From Streptomyces sp. NBC_01142 (lineage in GTDB: Bacteria; Actinomycetota; Actinomycetes; Streptomycetales; Streptomycetaceae), in the NCBI RefSeq assembly GCF_026341125.1, contig NZ_JAPEOR010000001.1, forward strand, positions 1,736,001 to 1,800,000: DNA of 64,000 bases, given 5' to 3'. The position numbers and the translations under genes are program-made. Within the stretch, counting starts at the first letter, position 1. Each line of letters opens with the position of its first letter. Shown here one piece after another: positions 62,021 through 64,000 of the stretch. The notes beneath the pieces were generated by a model. It was not told where the DNA came from and searched no databases. It worked only from the letters and a program-made list of their open reading frames with translations.

Positions 62021-63196
62021 ATGATCTCTCGTCGCTTGTGCTTATCAGCTGCCGTGCTGACGCTGGTTGTGTCCGCTTCACCATCCACTGCCGCCGCGGC
62101 CGCGCCGCATCCTGCGGCCGCGGATTCGTCCGTGCAGCGCGACGCCGACGCGCTGCGCGATGCCGGGGTCACGGGGGTGTCGGTCCGGCTGGAAACCCCG
62201 CGCGGGACAGTTACGGCGCGTTCCGGTGTAGGAGACCTGGTCAGCCGCCGCCCGGTTCCGAAGGACGGCTATCTACGTCTGGGCAGCACCACCAAGACGT
62301 TCGTCGCCACCGTCATGCTGCAACTGGTGGGCGAGAAACGGCTGTCCCTTGACCAGACGGTGGAACAGTTGCTGCCCGGAACCGTTTCCGGCGCCGGCAA
62401 CGACGGCCGGACCATCACGGTCCGCAACCTGCTGCAGCACACCAGCGGCCTGCACGACTACATCTACGACGTGTTCCCCAACCCCAGTGCCCAGACGTAC
62501 TACGCCAACCGGTGGCATGCGTACCGGCCCGAACAGCTGGTCGCCATGGCCATGCGCCATGAGCCTGCCTTCCCGGCGGGCACACGCTGGGCGTATTCCA
62601 ACACGAACTACGTCCTCGCCGGAATGATCATCGAGAAGGTCACCGGCCGTTCATGGGAACAGCAGGTCCACGACCGCATCCTGCGTCCCCTCGGCATGCG
62701 GGACACCGACACCCCCGGCACCCGGCCCTTCCTCCCGCATCCGTATACGGCCAACTACCAGCAGTTCACCGCGGACGGCCCTATGGCCGACACCACGATC
62801 CCCTACCGTCCCTTCGACAGCGGGGCCGACGGCTCGATGACCGGCACGGCCCGCGACCTCAACCGCTTCTTCGCCGCCCTGACCTCCGGACGGCTGCTGG
62901 AGCCCACTGAACTCGCTGCGATGAGGACAACCGTCCCGGTGCCGCAGGACAGCGGCCATCCAGCAGGCACCGGGGACGGCCTGGGCCTGTTCTTCACGCC
63001 CCTGTCCTGCGGCGGCGGATACCTCGGGCACGGGGGAAGCGGTTTCGGCTACGTCATCCGGGGCGCCGCCACCACGGATGGCCGGCGCGCCATCACTGTC
63101 TCCGCGCACAGCCGCTCCGCAGACCCGCACACCGCGGCCCGCCAGGAAGACGCACTGCGCAACCTGATCGACCACGCCCTCTGCCGCACCGAGTGA
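62021..63196 (+). CDS. Secreted serine hydrolase (class C beta-lactamase / DD-peptidase family)
   Basis: A 391-residue exported enzyme. A signal peptide (residues 1-~28, MISRRLCLSAAVLTLVVSAS) ends near ASPSTAAAAA. The nucleophile is Ser89 in the SxxK motif STTK (89-92), YSN is at 192-194, and the third motif is GHGGSG around His337. Such proteins are DD-carboxypeptidases, esterases or related hydrolases acting on peptidoglycan or peptides; a beta-lactam target is possible. The ATG at 62021 has no ribosome site; a TAGCCT -10-like box ends seven bases upstream, so it may be leaderless. A strong hairpin follows. Confidence 0.88.
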   Translation: MISRRLCLSAAVLTLVVSASPSTAAAAAPHPAAADSSVQRDADALRDAGVTGVSVRLETPRGTVTARSGVGDLVSRRPVPKDGYLRLGSTTKTFVATVMLQLVGEKRLSLDQTVEQLLPGTVSGAGNDGRTITVRNLLQHTSGLHDYIYDVFPNPSAQTYYANRWHAYRPEQLVAMAMRHEPAFPAGTRWAYSNTNYVLAGMIIEKVTGRSWEQQVHDRILRPLGMRDTDTPGTRPFLPHPYTANYQQFTADGPMADTTIPYRPFDSGADGSMTGTARDLNRFFAALTSGRLLEPTELAAMRTTVPVPQDSGHPAGTGDGLGLFFTPLSCGGGYLGHGGSGFGYVIRGAATTDGRRAITVSAHSRSADPHTAARQEDALRNLIDHALCRTE

Positions 63197-63213
63197 AACA
63201 GTCGGACAGAAAC

Positions 63214-63242
63214 CGGTGGCCGGGGGAAGCCTCCGGCCACCG
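63214..63242 (+). terminator. Hairpin after the serine hydrolase gene
   Basis: Arms CGGTGGCCGG/CCGGCCACCG with a 9-base loop, 18 bases after the stop codon. Confidence 0.8.
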
Positions 63243-63359
63243 ATGGGGCCAGCGCCCGTCTACCGGGCGCTCGCCGAGTACGAGAAAGCTCAGGCGTATC
63301 CCGAAGCCTGAGCGCTACGCGCCACCTGGCCGCAGTTATACGCATACAGGGCCGTGAAG

Positions 63360-63548
63360 TCAGGCCCGGGTGGCGTACGAGACGAAGCTCGTCCACGACG
63401 AGGGGGAGACGGCGAGCTGCGGGCTCTGCTCGACCTTGGAGTCCCGGACGTGGATCGTCTCGGGTGTCGTCGCCACTTCGACGCAGCTGTCGCCCTGCGT
63501 ACCGCTGTAGCTGCTCTTGAACCAGGCCAGATCAGAGGTGGTGCTCAT
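63360..63548 (-). CDS. DUF397 protein
   Basis: A 62-residue protein with the DUF397 signature WFKSSYSGTQGDSCVEVA followed by VRDSK. In Streptomyces each DUF397 gene follows an XRE/DUF5753 regulator, and such pairs (whiJ/bldB-type modules) influence development; the exact action is unsettled. The ATG at 63548 overlaps the regulator stop by four bases, so they are co-translated. Upstream in-frame starts lie inside the regulator gene and are not used. Confidence 0.92.
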   Translation of the reverse strand: MSTTSDLAWFKSSYSGTQGDSCVEVATTPETIHVRDSKVEQSPQLAVSPSSWTSFVSYATRA

Positions 63549-64000
63549 AGCGCTCCTCGCATTCGCTCCAGCAGGCTCACGGAGTCCGCGGGGTTGAGAG
63601 CCTGTGAGCGCAGTTTTGCATACCGCTGAAGCAGGACGCTGACCTGTTTCGGGTCCGCAATCAGCTGTCCCGACTGTTGCCCTTCGGTGTAGGCGAGCCA
63701 CTTGTTGTCGGGTGTCTCCAGCAGCTGCATGGGCCCGTCAAGTCCCGCATGATGCTGCTGGTTCGACGGCATCAGCTGCACCTCGACGTTCCGCAGCGCC
63801 ACACAGTCCAGCACATGCTCCAGTAAGCCCCGCATGACCGGCTCACCCCCGAGGCACCGCATGAGGATGGCCTCCTCGACAATGAAGCTGAAGGGCACAT
63901 TGGGCCGTTCACGGAACAGCCGCTGACGATCCAGCCGAGCGGTGACCTGCGCTTCGAGCTGGTTGTCCGTCAGCGGCGGCACACTCTGCGCGAACACCGC
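63545..64000 (-). CDS. XRE/DUF5753 regulator, C-terminal part
   Basis: The 5' end runs off the window. The visible ~150 residues are the DUF5753 sensor domain (EAQVTARLDRQRLFRERP; PFSFIVEEAILMRCLGG; NVEVQLMPSNQQHHAGLDGP). The helix-turn-helix domain would lie beyond 64000. DUF5753 proteins pair with DUF397 genes, as here with a four-base overlap (63545-63548). Likely a DNA-binding repressor of its own pair. Confidence 0.9.
   Translation of the reverse strand, partial: AVFAQSVPPLTDNQLEAQVTARLDRQRLFRERPNVPFSFIVEEAILMRCLGGEPVMRGLLEHVLDCVALRNVEVQLMPSNQQHHAGLDGPMQLLETPDNKWLAYTEGQQSGQLIADPKQVSVLLQRYAKLRSQALNPADSVSLLERMRGAL

Overview
The window is GC-rich actinomycete chromosome, almost certainly from a Streptomyces species. 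Codon third positions are overwhelmingly G or C, GTG and TTG starts are common, and genes often overlap by 1 or 4 bases (TGATG, ATGA, GTGA). Marker genes and gene order fit Streptomyces: SepH, CutRS, an actinobacterial ferrochelatase, HPr, a GNAT/acyl-CoA-synthetase fusion, and DUF397/DUF5753 pairs. About 60 protein genes are supported. No rRNA, tRNA or CRISPR array was seen.

Region 1 (1-21.5 kb) is mostly conserved core: the end of an M23 peptidase, a GntR regulator, HPr, the acetyltransferase/CoA-ligase fusion, a DUF5998 gene, a phosphodiesterase and thymidine kinase, then a two-domain VOC protein, a rhodanese, SepH, a membrane protein, a sugar-lactone oxidase, an MFS transporter, ferrochelatase and inositol monophosphatase. 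Two tandem Ser/Thr kinases with PQQ-type beta-propeller sensors (7.7-12.0 kb) interrupt the core. They lie between an intact thymidine kinase gene and a second, partial copy of its 3' end, so the kinase island looks inserted.

Region 2 (20.7-42.9 kb) matches, from memory of M. tuberculosis Rv2701c-Rv2689c, an old actinobacterial block: inositol phosphatase, DUF4193, DUF3093, dUTPase, DUF3710, OB-fold protein, DUF3159, two TrkA/Ceo-type RCK proteins, a KimA-like potassium permease and a TrmA/RumA-type RNA methyltransferase. Two modules sit inside it: CutRS (22.1-24.0 kb) and a complete kdp potassium system (28.4-36.6 kb). The kdp system has a tiny extra membrane peptide ahead of kdpF and a perfect 18-bp direct repeat in its promoter region. 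Potassium pump, potassium sensor, RCK regulators and a second potassium importer thus fall within 13 kb.

Region 3 (42.9-64 kb) is accessory. It starts with a pseudogene remnant of a ChW-repeat protein, then a run of minus-strand genes (GNAT, reductase, VOC-cupin fusion, glycosyltransferase), an AraC regulator and a flavodoxin-like protein. A compact cluster follows (50.6-56.9 kb): a zinc-ribbon-bearing epimerase, a GT2 glycosyltransferase, a DUF2064 enzyme, a methyltransferase, a membrane protein, a heme-b/molybdopterin oxidoreductase and a polytopic GT-C-like glycosyltransferase. It may build a modified envelope glycolipid. An IS630-family element (56916-58172) sits exactly in the stop codon of the last gene. 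Beyond it are a divergent XRE-cupin regulator/methyltransferase pair with a candidate operator, an MFS exporter of lower GC, a serine hydrolase, and a DUF397/DUF5753 pair cut by the window edge.
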